This document shows, one piece after another, positions 56,876-64,000 of a DNA stretch of 64,000 nucleotides (positions are counted from its first letter, which is position 1; the number at the start of each line of letters is the position of its first letter). A program made the position numbers and the translations under genes. The notes under the pieces were generated by a model. It made no database searches. It worked only from the letters and a program-made list of their open reading frames with translations, and was not told the origin of the DNA. Origin of the DNA: CATOSD01 sp034422735 (GTDB taxonomy: Bacteria > Chloroflexota > Dehalococcoidia > Lucifugimonadales > CATOSD01). The DNA lies in the NCBI GenBank assembly GCA_034422735.1, contig DAOUJL010000039.1, positions 121,895 to 185,894 of the forward strand, read 5' to 3'.

Positions 56876-59128
56876 CTAGGACCCGTTGGCCTCGTTGAGC
56901 GCCTCGAGCACCGCGGCGGGGTTCATCGGCAGGTTGCGCATCCTGACGCCTGTGGCGTGGTAGATGGCGTTGGCGACCGCGGCCATCGGCGGCACTATGC
57001 TCACCTCGCCGACCCCACGCACGCCGAACGGGTGCAGCGGGTTGGCCACCTCCACGATAACGGTGTCGATCATGGGCAGGTCGAGCGACGTGGGCATGCG
57101 GTAGTCCAGGAAGGTCGCGTTCTGCATCCGGCCGTCCTCGCCCATGTAGTACTCCTCGTTGAGCGCCCAGCCTATCCCCTGCACGACGCCGCCCTGTATC
57201 TGGCCCTCGACGTAGCTGGGGTGCACCGCCTTACCCGCGTCCTGAGACGCCGTGTAGCGCAGGATGGTCACCTTGCCGGTGTCCGGGTCGACTTCCACGT
57301 CCACGACGTGCGTCGCGAACGCGCTGCCGGCGCCCTTGGGGTCCAGGTTCGCGCTGCCGACGACAGGTCCGCCGGTGTCCGGCAGCATTCCGGCGAGCTC
57401 CCTGAACTCGACGCTCAGCTCAGGGTCGGACTGGTGCCGGAACACGCCGTCCTCCAGGTCGACCTGGTCCGCCGTGGTCTCCCATAGCAGCGCCGCGCGC
57501 TCGATCATCTGCCGCTTCACGTCCATCGCCGCCTCGTAGCACGCCCAGCCGGTCTTGAATGCGACGCCGCTGCCGCCGGTCACCGACGTGTAGCCGATGG
57601 AGTCGGTGTCGCCGACCTGCGGGTTCACGTCCTCGACCGGGATGCCGAGCACCTCCGCGAACTGCTGGGCCGAGGCCGGCCGGCTGCCGCCGATGTCCAC
57701 CGAGCCGATGGTCAGGTTTACGGTGCCGTTGTAGTTGACGTTGGCGGTGGCGCACGCGGCGCCCGCGCCGTTGACCCAGAAGCCGGAGGCAACTCCGCGA
57801 CCGCGGTAGGGGCCGGACAGTTCGGACTCGTAATGGGCGTGGTCCTTGGCGGCCTGCGCCGTCTCCACGCAGCCGATGACCGGGTTGACGATGCCGTTCG
57901 CCCGCCGCGTGCCCTCCTTCGCGCCGTTGACGACGCGGAACTCCAGCGGGTCTATGGACAGCTTCTCGCACAGCTCGTCGACCACGGTCTCGGCGGCGAA
58001 CGCCGCGCCCGGCGCGCCCGGCGCGCGGTAGGCGGTGGTCTTGGGCTTGTTGTTCACCACGTCGTAGCCGTCTATCAGAATGTTGTCCACGTCGTAGGGG
58101 GAGAAGATGCACATGGAGGCCGCGCCCACGGGCGAGCCGGGAAAGGCCCCGGCCTCGTACTTCAGCTCCGCCTGCACGGCGGTCAACTTACCGTCGCTCG
58201 TGGCGCCCATCTTCACCTTCATGTACGAGCCGGAGGTCGGCCCCGAACCCTCGAGCACGTCGGCGCGGCTCATGGTCACCTTCACCGGCTGGCCGGACTG
58301 CCGCGACAGCGCGGCGGCCACCGGTTCGAGGTAGATGGTGGTCTTGCCTCCGAAGCCGCCGCCAATCTCCATCGGGACGACCTTGACGTCCGAATAGGGT
58401 ATGCCGAGCACGCCGGCGGTGCGGTCCCTGATGGCGAAGTGGCCCTGCGAGCTGCACCAGATGGTCAGGCGGTTGTTGGACGAGGTCCACCACGCCGTGG
58501 CGCTGTGCGGCTCGATGTAGCCCTGGTGAACGGTCTTGGTGCGGTACTCCCGCTCGACTACGACGTCGGCCTTGCGGAAGCCCTCTTCTACGTCGCCCTG
58601 CTGTAGCTGGGCGTGGCTGGCGACGTTGCCCTCGTACTTCTCGTGGAGCTGGGGTGCGCCGGGGGCCATGGCCGCCTCCACGTCGGTGACGGCGGGCAGC
58701 ACCTCGTACTCGACGTCGATGAGATCGAGCGCCTCTTCCGCCGCGTGGGCGCTGGTCGCGGCCAGCGCGGCGACGGCGTGGCCCTTGTACAGGGCCTTCT
58801 CGCCCGCGAGGATGTTGTTGCTCAGCTCCCTGCCGTTGGGCTTGGGGCCGGGTCCCATCGCCACCGGGGCGTTGGGCAGCGTGGGAAGGTCCGCGCTCGT
58901 GACCACCGCCCTCACTTCGGGATGCGCGCGCGCGCGGCTGGTGTCGATCTTGAGGATCTTCGCGTGGGCGTGGGGGCTTCGCAGCACCTGGCCGTGGAGC
59001 AGGCCGGGCAGGTCCACGTCGGCGCTGTAGAGCGCCTTGCCGGTGACCTTGTCGTAGCCGTCGTGGCGAATCGGGCGCTTGCCGACGACGTTGTATTCCT
59101 GGTTGGAGAGCACGATGTTGGATGTCAT
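56876..59128 (-). CDS. Xanthine dehydrogenase/CoxL-family molybdopterin-binding subunit
   Basis: The large subunit of a molybdenum hydroxylase, 750 residues. The N-terminal a/b hammerhead (KRPIRHDGYDKVTGKALYSADVDLPGLLHGQVLRSPHAHAKI) is followed by VLGIPYSDVKVVPMEIGGGFGGKTTIYLEP, the Moco-binding core, and the C-terminal GVRGVGEVSIVPPMAAVANAIYHATGVRMRNLP with the conserved catalytic-site Glu (GVGE). Active-site substrate loops do not show the CO-dehydrogenase VAYRCSFR motif: the equivalent reads TAYRAPGAPGA, as in aldehyde oxidase/xanthine dehydrogenase types. The FAD and 2Fe-2S subunits are not adjacent. GGAGG precedes ATG 59128. Confidence 0.92.
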   Translation of the reverse strand: MTSNIVLSNQEYNVVGKRPIRHDGYDKVTGKALYSADVDLPGLLHGQVLRSPHAHAKILKIDTSRARAHPEVRAVVTSADLPTLPNAPVAMGPGPKPNGRELSNNILAGEKALYKGHAVAALAATSAHAAEEALDLIDVEYEVLPAVTDVEAAMAPGAPQLHEKYEGNVASHAQLQQGDVEEGFRKADVVVEREYRTKTVHQGYIEPHSATAWWTSSNNRLTIWCSSQGHFAIRDRTAGVLGIPYSDVKVVPMEIGGGFGGKTTIYLEPVAAALSRQSGQPVKVTMSRADVLEGSGPTSGSYMKVKMGATSDGKLTAVQAELKYEAGAFPGSPVGAASMCIFSPYDVDNILIDGYDVVNNKPKTTAYRAPGAPGAAFAAETVVDELCEKLSIDPLEFRVVNGAKEGTRRANGIVNPVIGCVETAQAAKDHAHYESELSGPYRGRGVASGFWVNGAGAACATANVNYNGTVNLTIGSVDIGGSRPASAQQFAEVLGIPVEDVNPQVGDTDSIGYTSVTGGSGVAFKTGWACYEAAMDVKRQMIERAALLWETTADQVDLEDGVFRHQSDPELSVEFRELAGMLPDTGGPVVGSANLDPKGAGSAFATHVVDVEVDPDTGKVTILRYTASQDAGKAVHPSYVEGQIQGGVVQGIGWALNEEYYMGEDGRMQNATFLDYRMPTSLDLPMIDTVIVEVANPLHPFGVRGVGEVSIVPPMAAVANAIYHATGVRMRNLPMNPAAVLEALNEANGS

Positions 59129-59226
59129 AGGGGCGTAACCTCCGTGGGACCGGGCTTGGGCGGCCCCATTGTAGCATAAAGCCTCATGGGCCTAAGCTGG
59201 AATTGCCAAGCCCAGCTTTCGGGTGG

Positions 59227-59232
59227 TATACT
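59227..59232 (+). promoter_or_regulatory. Extended -10 promoter of the zinc-ribbon gene (TGG-TATACT)
   Basis: TGGTATACT, 44 bases before TTG 59276. Confidence 0.5.
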
Positions 59233-59275
59233 TGCCGCCGCCTAAGACCACGAGGCGGAAAGTGAGGATGACACG

Positions 59276-59488
59276 TTGGAACAAAACGGTTGGCCCGAAT
59301 GCCAGGACTGCGGCCAGGGCAGCCTGCTGCCGCTGAGTGACTTTGGAAGCCAGGGAGCGCCCATCCACTACAAGGCGTGGGTGTGCAGCAACCCCACCTG
59401 CGGATTCAACATCAAGATCCGTAACGGCGACGTTTACCTCAACGAGCCTATTGCCAGCGGCGCGATGCACGCCCCCAGGATGCGATAG
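59276..59488 (+). CDS. Small zinc-ribbon protein
   Basis: A 70-residue protein with two Cys pairs: Cys9-x2-Cys12 (ECQDCGQ) and Cys37-x4-Cys42 (VCSNPTCGF), a zinc-ribbon arrangement, followed by NIKIRNGDVYLNEPI. TTG 59276 has GAGGAT 6-7 bases upstream and its own promoter. Function unknown; a nucleic-acid or protein-binding zinc ribbon is likely. Confidence 0.75.
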   Translation: MEQNGWPECQDCGQGSLLPLSDFGSQGAPIHYKAWVCSNPTCGFNIKIRNGDVYLNEPIASGAMHAPRMR

Positions 59489-59540
59489 CCTCCACACACT
59501 TCACGTCCCCCGCGGGCAAACCGGACCCACGTGACACAGA

Positions 59541-59564
59541 CCTCCGGCGGAACGCCGCCGGAGG
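59541..59564 (+). terminator. Perfect 10-bp hairpin between the zinc-ribbon and sortase genes
   Basis: CCTCCGGCGG (59541-59550), loop AACG, CCGCCGGAGG (59555-59564). No T-tract follows, and it ends 16 bases before ATG 59581. It may be a weak terminator or a structure controlling sortase translation. Confidence 0.5.
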
Positions 59565-59580
59565 CGCTAGCGGTTCTACC

Positions 59581-60630
59581 ATGGAAGTACGCAACCCGGC
59601 CCGCACGCGCCAACGGCGCCTCTCTACGCTCGTTACCGCCTTCGGCGTTTCGATGCTGCTGGTGGGCGCGCTGCTCCTCGCCGCCGCCGGCGCTTACTAC
59701 GCCCTGGGATTCTACTCGTCGACGCAGCTCGACGAACTGAACGCCTCGCTGGACGGCGCTCCTTCCCTGCCTCGTATCGGCCCGAGCGTGGCGCGAGCGA
59801 GCGAGTCCGCGCCCGCGCCTGCCGCCGCGCCGACCACGGTCGTTCCTGTCGACGACGCTCCGAGGCCGCCGGCCCCACAAACGCAACTCCCGCTGCACTC
59901 GTACATGGACACCACCGCCCCGGTAGGAAGCATGGCCGCGCCGTCGATGTCCGGCGCCCGGCCCGCCGCGGCCCCGGACATCGAGCCATCGCCCGTGAAC
60001 TTCGAGAGCGTGAGCACCTACGCTTCGTTCCCGGCGACGCAGGTGCACCCGAAGTACTGGCATCAGCCGATGTGGGCCGGCACCGACGTCTACGCGGCGC
60101 TCGATACGAGCGCGACCGACGGCTTCATCCCCACGGCCCAACTGGAGAGCGTGCCGAAAGGCTCCAACGCCCCAGCGCTCAGAATGGCCATTCCTGTGAT
60201 AGGAGTCGACTCCGGCGTGAGCGAGCTCGCCATCCTGGACCTCGGCGACCGTCGCAGGTACGAGACGCCGAATCAGGTTGTGGGCCACATACCCGGCACC
60301 GCCAATCCGGGCGAACAGGGCAACGGCTGGTTCTTCGGCCACCTGGAGAGCCCGGTGGCGGGCGAGGGGAACGTGTTCCATCGGCTGCCCGACATCGCCC
60401 GGATGCTCACCAACGGCGACAACGTGTACGTCAGCGTCACGAGCGAGGGCGGCGTGTACCTGTACCAGGTGGTGGAGTCCATGGTCATGCACCACTCCGA
60501 CTTGAGTACGTACGACTCCGCGGGCGCGACCATAACGCTGGTGACGTGCTCCAACCGCCCGTACTACGACTATCGCCAGGTGGTTACGGCCACGCTGGTG
60601 GGCTTCCGGCCCGGCGGGACGCTGAACTAG
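59581..60630 (+). CDS. Sortase family protein (class F-like)
   Basis: A membrane-anchored transpeptidase. A single N-terminal membrane helix (VTAFGVSMLLVGALLLAAAGAYYALGF, about 18-44), a long Pro/Ala-rich linker (about 60-150), then the sortase beta-barrel. The catalytic triad is His254 (WFFGHLES), Cys323 (LVTCSN) and Arg332 (YDYRQVV). 349 residues. Substrates would be cell-surface proteins, but no LPxTG-type protein was found in the window. Start ATG 59581. Confidence 0.88.
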   Translation: MEVRNPARTRQRRLSTLVTAFGVSMLLVGALLLAAAGAYYALGFYSSTQLDELNASLDGAPSLPRIGPSVARASESAPAPAAAPTTVVPVDDAPRPPAPQTQLPLHSYMDTTAPVGSMAAPSMSGARPAAAPDIEPSPVNFESVSTYASFPATQVHPKYWHQPMWAGTDVYAALDTSATDGFIPTAQLESVPKGSNAPALRMAIPVIGVDSGVSELAILDLGDRRRYETPNQVVGHIPGTANPGEQGNGWFFGHLESPVAGEGNVFHRLPDIARMLTNGDNVYVSVTSEGGVYLYQVVESMVMHHSDLSTYDSAGATITLVTCSNRPYYDYRQVVTATLVGFRPGGTLN

Positions 60631-60636
60631 CCCGGC

Positions 60637-61530
60637 TCACCAGTCCCCCGGGCGCCTGCGGAGCTCGGCGCGCATCGTGGTGATGAACCTCCGCGCGGGC
60701 GTGGACAGCGTCTTGCCCTCCAGCGCGACGATGCCTCCCTGGTCCACCGGCAGCAGGTTCGCCAGGCTCACCACGCCCAGGTCCCGCTCGTCCTCCGGCT
60801 CTATCGCCAGGCGCGGGCCGACCGAAACGCCCATGCCCAGCGCGACGTACTTCTTGATCATGTCCATGCTGTCCAGCTCCAGCAGCACCTCGTATTCGAG
60901 CGCGCGGCGGGAAAGCTCCCTCTCCAGGAACTCCCGCGTCTGCGATTCGCCGCCCATCAGGATTAGCGGGTACGGGGCAAGTTGCTCCAGCGACGTCAAC
61001 TCCTCGGAGAGAAGAGGATGGCCCTTGGGCGCGATGAGCACGTTCTCGTAAACGAACAACCCCTCGAACGCCAGGTCCTCGCTCCTTTCGGCGTGCTGCA
61101 CGATGCCCATGTCCACCTCTCCGTCGCGCACCATCTGGAGCACGTCCTGACGGGTGCCGGAGCGGACGCGCAGGTGGGCGTGGGGATTCAGGTCGAGATA
61201 CGCCCTCACCACCCTGAGCAGCGTGTGGGGGATGATGTCGGGCGTGGAGGCGATGGACACCGGCCCGGACGCCTCCGCCGTCGACGTGAGCGCCGCGAGC
61301 GAGTCGAGCCCTTCGATTAGCGGCATCGCCAACTCGGCGAGCTTCTCGCCCGCGAGCGTCAGCATTATCGGGCGTCTCATGCGGTCGAACAGGGTCAGGC
61401 CCAGCTCCTCCTCCAGCTTGCGCACGTGGCCGGTCACGGTGGGCTGGCCCACGTCCAGTCTCTCGGCGGCCTTGGACATGCTTCTGAGTTGGGCGGCCAT
61501 GCAGAAACTTCTCAGTTCGCGCAGTTCCAT
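60637..61530 (-). CDS. LysR family transcriptional regulator
   Basis: A 297-residue regulator. The N-terminal winged HTH (MELRELRSFCMAAQLRSMSKAAERLDVGQPTVTGHVRKLEEELGLTLFDR) is canonical, and the C-terminal periplasmic-binding-like effector domain (SIASTPDIIPHTLLRVVRAY...GVSVGPRLAI) resembles the CysB/Cbl subgroup. Start ATG 61530 is chosen because the HTH begins there. A perfect 17-base palindrome 38-54 bases upstream is a probable autoregulatory binding site shared with the divergent small gene. Confidence 0.92.
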   Translation of the reverse strand: MELRELRSFCMAAQLRSMSKAAERLDVGQPTVTGHVRKLEEELGLTLFDRMRRPIMLTLAGEKLAELAMPLIEGLDSLAALTSTAEASGPVSIASTPDIIPHTLLRVVRAYLDLNPHAHLRVRSGTRQDVLQMVRDGEVDMGIVQHAERSEDLAFEGLFVYENVLIAPKGHPLLSEELTSLEQLAPYPLILMGGESQTREFLERELSRRALEYEVLLELDSMDMIKKYVALGMGVSVGPRLAIEPEDERDLGVVSLANLLPVDQGGIVALEGKTLSTPARRFITTMRAELRRRPGDW

Positions 61531-61567
61531 TATCAGCCCTCCCAGTCCTGTAGTATCAGGTATTGCG

Positions 61568-61584
61568 ATTACAATTATTGTAAT
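61568..61584. promoter_or_regulatory. LysR-type operator palindrome ATTACAAT-T-ATTGTAAT
   Basis: A perfect 8+1+8 palindrome in the divergent region between the LysR gene and the 57-residue ORF. It contains the T-N11-A pattern bound by LysR regulators and is strikingly AT-rich for this genome. Confidence 0.65.
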
Positions 61585-61685
61585 ACATACCTTCACAAGA
61601 TACTGTGTTCGCCCGTATCATTCAGATAGTAGAACGTTTAAAGGCGAACAAGCGGCACGGGGAAGTTCCCCGAAGGAGGTTACAA

Positions 61686-61859
61686 ATGCTGCTCAAGAGA
61701 TTCGTGGATTTGGTTCGCCAGGTCACACAGCCGGCCGGGTTCGATGGCTACCTGAACAGCGTGCACCAGCGCGGACTGGCCGGAGAGCCGACGTTCGAGG
61801 AGGCCAGGAAGGACTTCGTGAACGCGACCAAGCAGGAGGCGGGCTACCCCCTCCGCTAG
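61686..61859 (+). CDS. Small protein of unknown function (57 aa)
   Basis: ATG 61686 has an ideal AAGGAGGT ribosome site 5 bases upstream. The protein, beginning MLLKRFVDLVRQVTQPAGFDGYLN and ending ATKQEAGYPLR, has a GEPTFEEARKDFV segment weakly reminiscent of YbdD/YjiX-type small proteins, but I do not claim membership. It is divergent from LysR with the operator palindrome between, so it is probably a LysR target. A strong terminator follows. Confidence 0.65.
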   Translation: MLLKRFVDLVRQVTQPAGFDGYLNSVHQRGLAGEPTFEEARKDFVNATKQEAGYPLR

Positions 61860-61915
61860 ATCCGGCCCCGGGTCCCCGTGACCCGGCGTGATCCAAAGCT
61901 AACCAAGACGAAAAG

Positions 61916-61948
61916 AAGGGCGCTCCGCATCGCGCGGAGCGCCCTTTT
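61916..61948 (+). terminator. Intrinsic terminator
   Basis: AAGGGCGCTCCGC (61916-61928), 5-base loop, GCGGAGCGCCCTT (61934-61946), a perfect 13-bp stem ending in TTTT and preceded by AAAAG. The strongest rho-independent terminator in the window; it ends the 57-residue gene unit. Confidence 0.9.
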
Positions 61949-62004
61949 CGCTTGTTGGGCATCCTGGGTCGTGCTAACCTCTACCCGCAAACGACACTGT
62001 CAGG

Positions 62005-62961
62005 TTGGTGAGGGCATTGCTCAGAGGTCTATTCGGCAGAGACAAAGAGAAAGACAAGCAGAAGACGGACGCCGCGCTGGAAAGCACCCGCCGCTCGTGG
62101 TTCGGCCAGGTGGCGACGCTGTTCCGGCGCTCCCGCATCGACGACGACCTGTGGGACGAGCTGGAAGAGACGCTCATCCTCGGAGACGTGGGCGTCGCGA
62201 CGACCCAGAAGATCCTGGACAGCCTGCGCGACCGGGTCAGGCGGGAGTCCGTCTCCGACCCCGCAGCCGCGCTGGAGATGCTCAAGCAGGAAATATCGCT
62301 TCTGCTCCAGGCCGGCGGCGCCGCGCCGCAGATGGAGACCGTGAAGCCGCCGCTGGTGCTGCTGGTGGTGGGCGTGAACGGCGTGGGCAAGACCACCAGC
62401 ATCGCCAAGCTGGCCAGCGCCTACCTGGAGGAGGGCCGCAGCGTGCTGCTGGGCGCGGCCGACACCTTTCGGGCCGCGGCGATTGATCAACTGCAGGAGT
62501 GGGGCCGCCGCCTGGAGGTGGACGTGGTGGCCCACCGGCCCGGCGCGGACCCGGCCTCGGTAGCGTTCGACGCGCTGAGCGCGGCCAGGGCGCGGGGCGT
62601 GGACGTGGTTATCATCGACACGGCGGGCCGTCTGCACACCAAGTCTAACCTGATGGAAGAGCTGAAGAAAATCCGGCGGGCGCTGTCCCGCCAGGTGGAT
62701 GAGGACTCCCAGCGCGTGCTGCTGACGCTGGACGCCACCACCGGCCAGAACGGGCTTTACCAGGCGCGGGCGTTCGTGGACGCGGTAAAGTGCGACGGCG
62801 TGTTCCTTGCGAAGCTGGACGGCACCGCCAAGGGCGGCATAGCGATCGCGGTGGCGGACGAGCTGGGCCTGCCGGTGCTCTACGTGGGCACCGGCGAGCG
62901 CCCGGGAGACGTGGCCGCGTTCGACCCGCAGGCGTTCGCCGCCGGCCTGTTCCAGGAGTGA
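62005..62961 (+). CDS. ftsY: Signal recognition particle receptor FtsY
   Basis: The membrane-associated SRP GTPase that docks ribosome-nascent chains at SecYEG. A basic N-terminus (short, without the long acidic A domain), the N domain (DDDLWDELEETLILGDVGVATTQKIL), and the G domain: GVNGVGKTTSIAKLA, DTFRAAAIDQLQEW, IIDTAGRLHTKSNLMEELKKI, the TGQN motif in TLDATTGQNG, and KLDGTAKGG. 318 residues. The start is TTG 62005 or GTG 62008; the ribosome site is weak. Confidence 0.96.
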   Translation: MVRALLRGLFGRDKEKDKQKTDAALESTRRSWFGQVATLFRRSRIDDDLWDELEETLILGDVGVATTQKILDSLRDRVRRESVSDPAAALEMLKQEISLLLQAGGAAPQMETVKPPLVLLVVGVNGVGKTTSIAKLASAYLEEGRSVLLGAADTFRAAAIDQLQEWGRRLEVDVVAHRPGADPASVAFDALSAARARGVDVVIIDTAGRLHTKSNLMEELKKIRRALSRQVDEDSQRVLLTLDATTGQNGLYQARAFVDAVKCDGVFLAKLDGTAKGGIAIAVADELGLPVLYVGTGERPGDVAAFDPQAFAAGLFQE

Positions 62962-62975
62962 CGCCTCCACTTTGT

Positions 62976-63063
62976 ATCCCTTCCCCCTTGACGGGGGAGC
63001 GTGAACGCGCCCCTTCCGAGTAGTCCCCTCTCCCTTGATGGGAGAGGGTCAGGGTGAGGGTGA
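62976..63063 (+). repeat. Hairpin repeats: truncated family A and full family B
   Basis: CCTTCCCCCTTGACGGGGGA at about 62979-62998 loses its tail and is followed by a full family B unit at 63024-63063 (CCCTCTCCCTTGATGGGAGAG, tail GGTCAGGGTGAGGGTGA). Between convergent genes. Confidence 0.7.
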
Positions 63064-63081
63064 CGGCTGTCGGGGACTCCC

Positions 63082-63486
63082 TTACGAGAGGAAGGACGCG
63101 ATGCGCCGCGGCGTCAGCGCGATCGCGACCACGCCCGGTGGCGCGTCGCGATACTCCTCGGCGAACTCCCTGCCCTGCTCCTCGCCGTAGTAGCGCAGCG
63201 CCATGCCCAGCACAAGCTCGTACAGGTCCACCTCGACCTCGCGCGCCGGTCCGTCCATGGTGACGGCGGCGTAGGGCGGCTCACGCCAGTCCACGCACAG
63301 GCTGGCGTGGGAATTGCGCTCCAGGTTGCGCCACTTCAGCGTGTCGCGGCCAGTGAACATGTAGGCCGCGCCGTCCCGCCACTCGTACCAGATGGGCGTA
63401 GCCCGCGGTCGGCCCTCGGCATCCAGCGTGGTGATCACGCCCACCAGCGGCCGCGCCAGGAATTCGTCAATCTCGTCTCTCGTCAT
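63082..63486 (-). CDS. Pyridoxamine 5'-phosphate oxidase family (FMN/F420-binding split barrel) protein
   Basis: A 134-residue split-barrel protein. VGVITTLDAEGRPRATPIWYEWRDGAAYMFTGRDTLKWRNLERNSHASLCVD is the flavin/deazaflavin-binding fold; the C-terminus VVAIALTPRRIASFLS is typical of the TIGR03618-type F420-dependent subgroup. With cofE in the window an F420-linked role is plausible but unproven; FMN or heme is possible. ATG 63486 has AAGGAGA upstream; longer frames only read into a repeat. Confidence 0.85.
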   Translation of the reverse strand: MTRDEIDEFLARPLVGVITTLDAEGRPRATPIWYEWRDGAAYMFTGRDTLKWRNLERNSHASLCVDWREPPYAAVTMDGPAREVEVDLYELVLGMALRYYGEEQGREFAEEYRDAPPGVVAIALTPRRIASFLS

Positions 63487-63580
63487 GGGAATCTCCTTGG
63501 GTTGAGTGTAGGCGTAGGTTACCACAGGGGATGCGGAGAGCGTCCGCAAACGAATGAGAGCCGCCCCCCCTGACCGCCAG

Positions 63581-63619
63581 TCCCCTCTCCCTTGATGGGA
63601 GAGGGCCAGGGTGAGGGTG
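63581..63619 (+). repeat. Intergenic hairpin repeat, family B
   Basis: CCCTCTCCCTTGATGGGAGAGGG with tail CCAGGGTGAGGGTG; plus orientation upstream of a minus-strand gene. Confidence 0.8.
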
Positions 63620-63810
63620 TCGTCCCCCATACCCCGAAAAAACCGTCACTTTCCCGCGCCACCCGTTCCCAGCCGTGTCCCACCCATTCTCACCCACGCT
63701 CCACCAGTTCCCATTCCTGCGCAGTTTCTTCCCACAAATTCGCCCTCATCCCGCAATTTCGCCACCCCCATTGCGCCGTGCGCACATAAGTGCTATTATT
63801 CCATACGGTA

Positions 63811-63831
63811 GGGGCGGGTTTCAAACCCGCC
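63811..63831. repeat. Hairpin of a GTAGGGGCGGG-type interspersed repeat
   Basis: GGGCGGGTTT C AAACCCGCCC, a perfect 10-bp stem with a one-base centre. Similar fragments occur near 28985 and a related GTAGGGGCAA form at 9592. Confidence 0.6.
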
Positions 63832-63892
63832 CGCGGGACCGACCTGCCCCAGGCATCCGTAGTAGCGCCCCTTGTGGGCATACCTGCAATCG

Positions 63893-64000
63893 TCATTCCC
63901 GCGAAAGCGGGAAGCTGGATTCACATTTCAAGTGCAACAGCTGTTCATTGTAGATTTCCGCCGGGGTGCGGTATTTGAGGCACTTCCTGGGCGTGTTGTT
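63893..64000 (-). CDS. IS30-family transposase, C-terminal fragment (runs off the right edge)
   Basis: The minus strand from the window edge reads NNTPRKCLKYRTPAEIYNEQ, then 15 more residues to a TGA at 63893-63895. N-x-RPRK-C-L-x-YRTP-x-E is the hallmark C-terminus of IS30-family transposases. The rest lies beyond the window. The last codons overlap a TTCCCGC-GAAA-GCGGGAA hairpin (63896-63913), suggesting the normal end has been changed by insertion into or recombination with that repeat. Confidence 0.8.
   Translation of the reverse strand, partial: NNTPRKCLKYRTPAEIYNEQLLHLKCESSFPLSRE

Larger units (their letters stand above)
63487..63892. other. Intergenic region with several interspersed repeats
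   Basis: No gene seen. It contains a family B repeat (63581-63619), a TGC-TATTAT extended -10-like site (63794-63799), and the hairpin GGGCGGGTTT/AAACCCGCCC (63811-63831) of the GTAGGGGCGGG-type interspersed repeat. Confidence 0.6.

Noticed and set aside
1..64000. CRISPR array, prophage or rRNA operon
   Set aside because: No evenly spaced direct repeats with unique spacers, no phage structural genes and no rRNA sequence were seen.

Overview
This 64 kb window is a high-GC bacterial chromosome segment, densely coded on both strands and written in the standard code, with TAA, TAG and TGA all used as stops. Gene content points to Chloroflexota, most likely a Dehalococcoidia/SAR202-type lineage. 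The markers are lysine/DAP synthesis through LL-DAP aminotransferase plus DapF, an F420-0:L-glutamate ligase, an archaeal-type phosphoglycerate mutase, pyruvate phosphate dikinase, a molybdopterin hydroxylase large subunit, many substrate-diverse oxidoreductase and hydrolase families, and frequent TTG/GTG starts. The taxonomic call is inference from gene content; no rRNA is present.

Layout. 1-9.4 kb: threonylcarbamoyl-AMP synthase, a degenerate polyprenyl synthetase, and a glycolytic run (pgk, apgM, tpiA) interrupted by an McrB/McrC-like restriction pair, then miaA. 10-18.5 kb: dapF, dapL, hflX, an MFS transporter with an operator-like inverted repeat, a wHTH/TIR-like protein, an S41 lipoprotein protease, smpB and a small HTH protein. 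19-28.7 kb: a DUF6391 protein, tRNA-Arg(TCT), a TenA protein, a thioredoxin/NHL-repeat protein with an in-frame UGA that is very probably selenocysteine, an MFS transporter, valS, a MoxR-type ATPase and an MBL hydrolase. 29-43 kb: accessory and catabolic genes, including a fused-domain nuclease, an ABC-F ATPase, enoyl-CoA hydratase, MmgE/PrpD, epoxide hydrolase, an Ldh-family oxidoreductase, an NYN RNase and an AbrB plus GmrSD-like restriction operon. 43-51 kb: a second TenA, cofE, ppdK, an Eis-like acetyltransferase, an ornithine cyclodeaminase-family protein and a methyltransferase. 51-64 kb: a CitE-like lyase, moaA, an RNase HI-MoaC fusion, pth, a secreted metallopeptidase, a molybdenum hydroxylase, a class-F-like sortase, LysR, ftsY and a PNPOx-family protein. 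An IS30 transposase fragment runs off the right edge.

Three themes tie the window together. First, about twenty short hairpin repeats of two related families sit between genes, nearly all in one orientation whatever the strand of the genes; several abut start codons and seem to supply translation signals. Second, a recurrent extended -10 promoter (TGTGC followed by a TANANT hexamer) marks many transcription units. Third, restriction or immunity-like genes (McrBC, wHTH-TIR, a nuclease fusion, AbrB-GmrSD) are scattered singly among housekeeping genes instead of forming an island. The two most notable observations are the UGA-containing UxxC thioredoxin-NHL protein with a perfect stem just downstream, and the single-ORF fusion of RNase HI to MoaC next to moaA.
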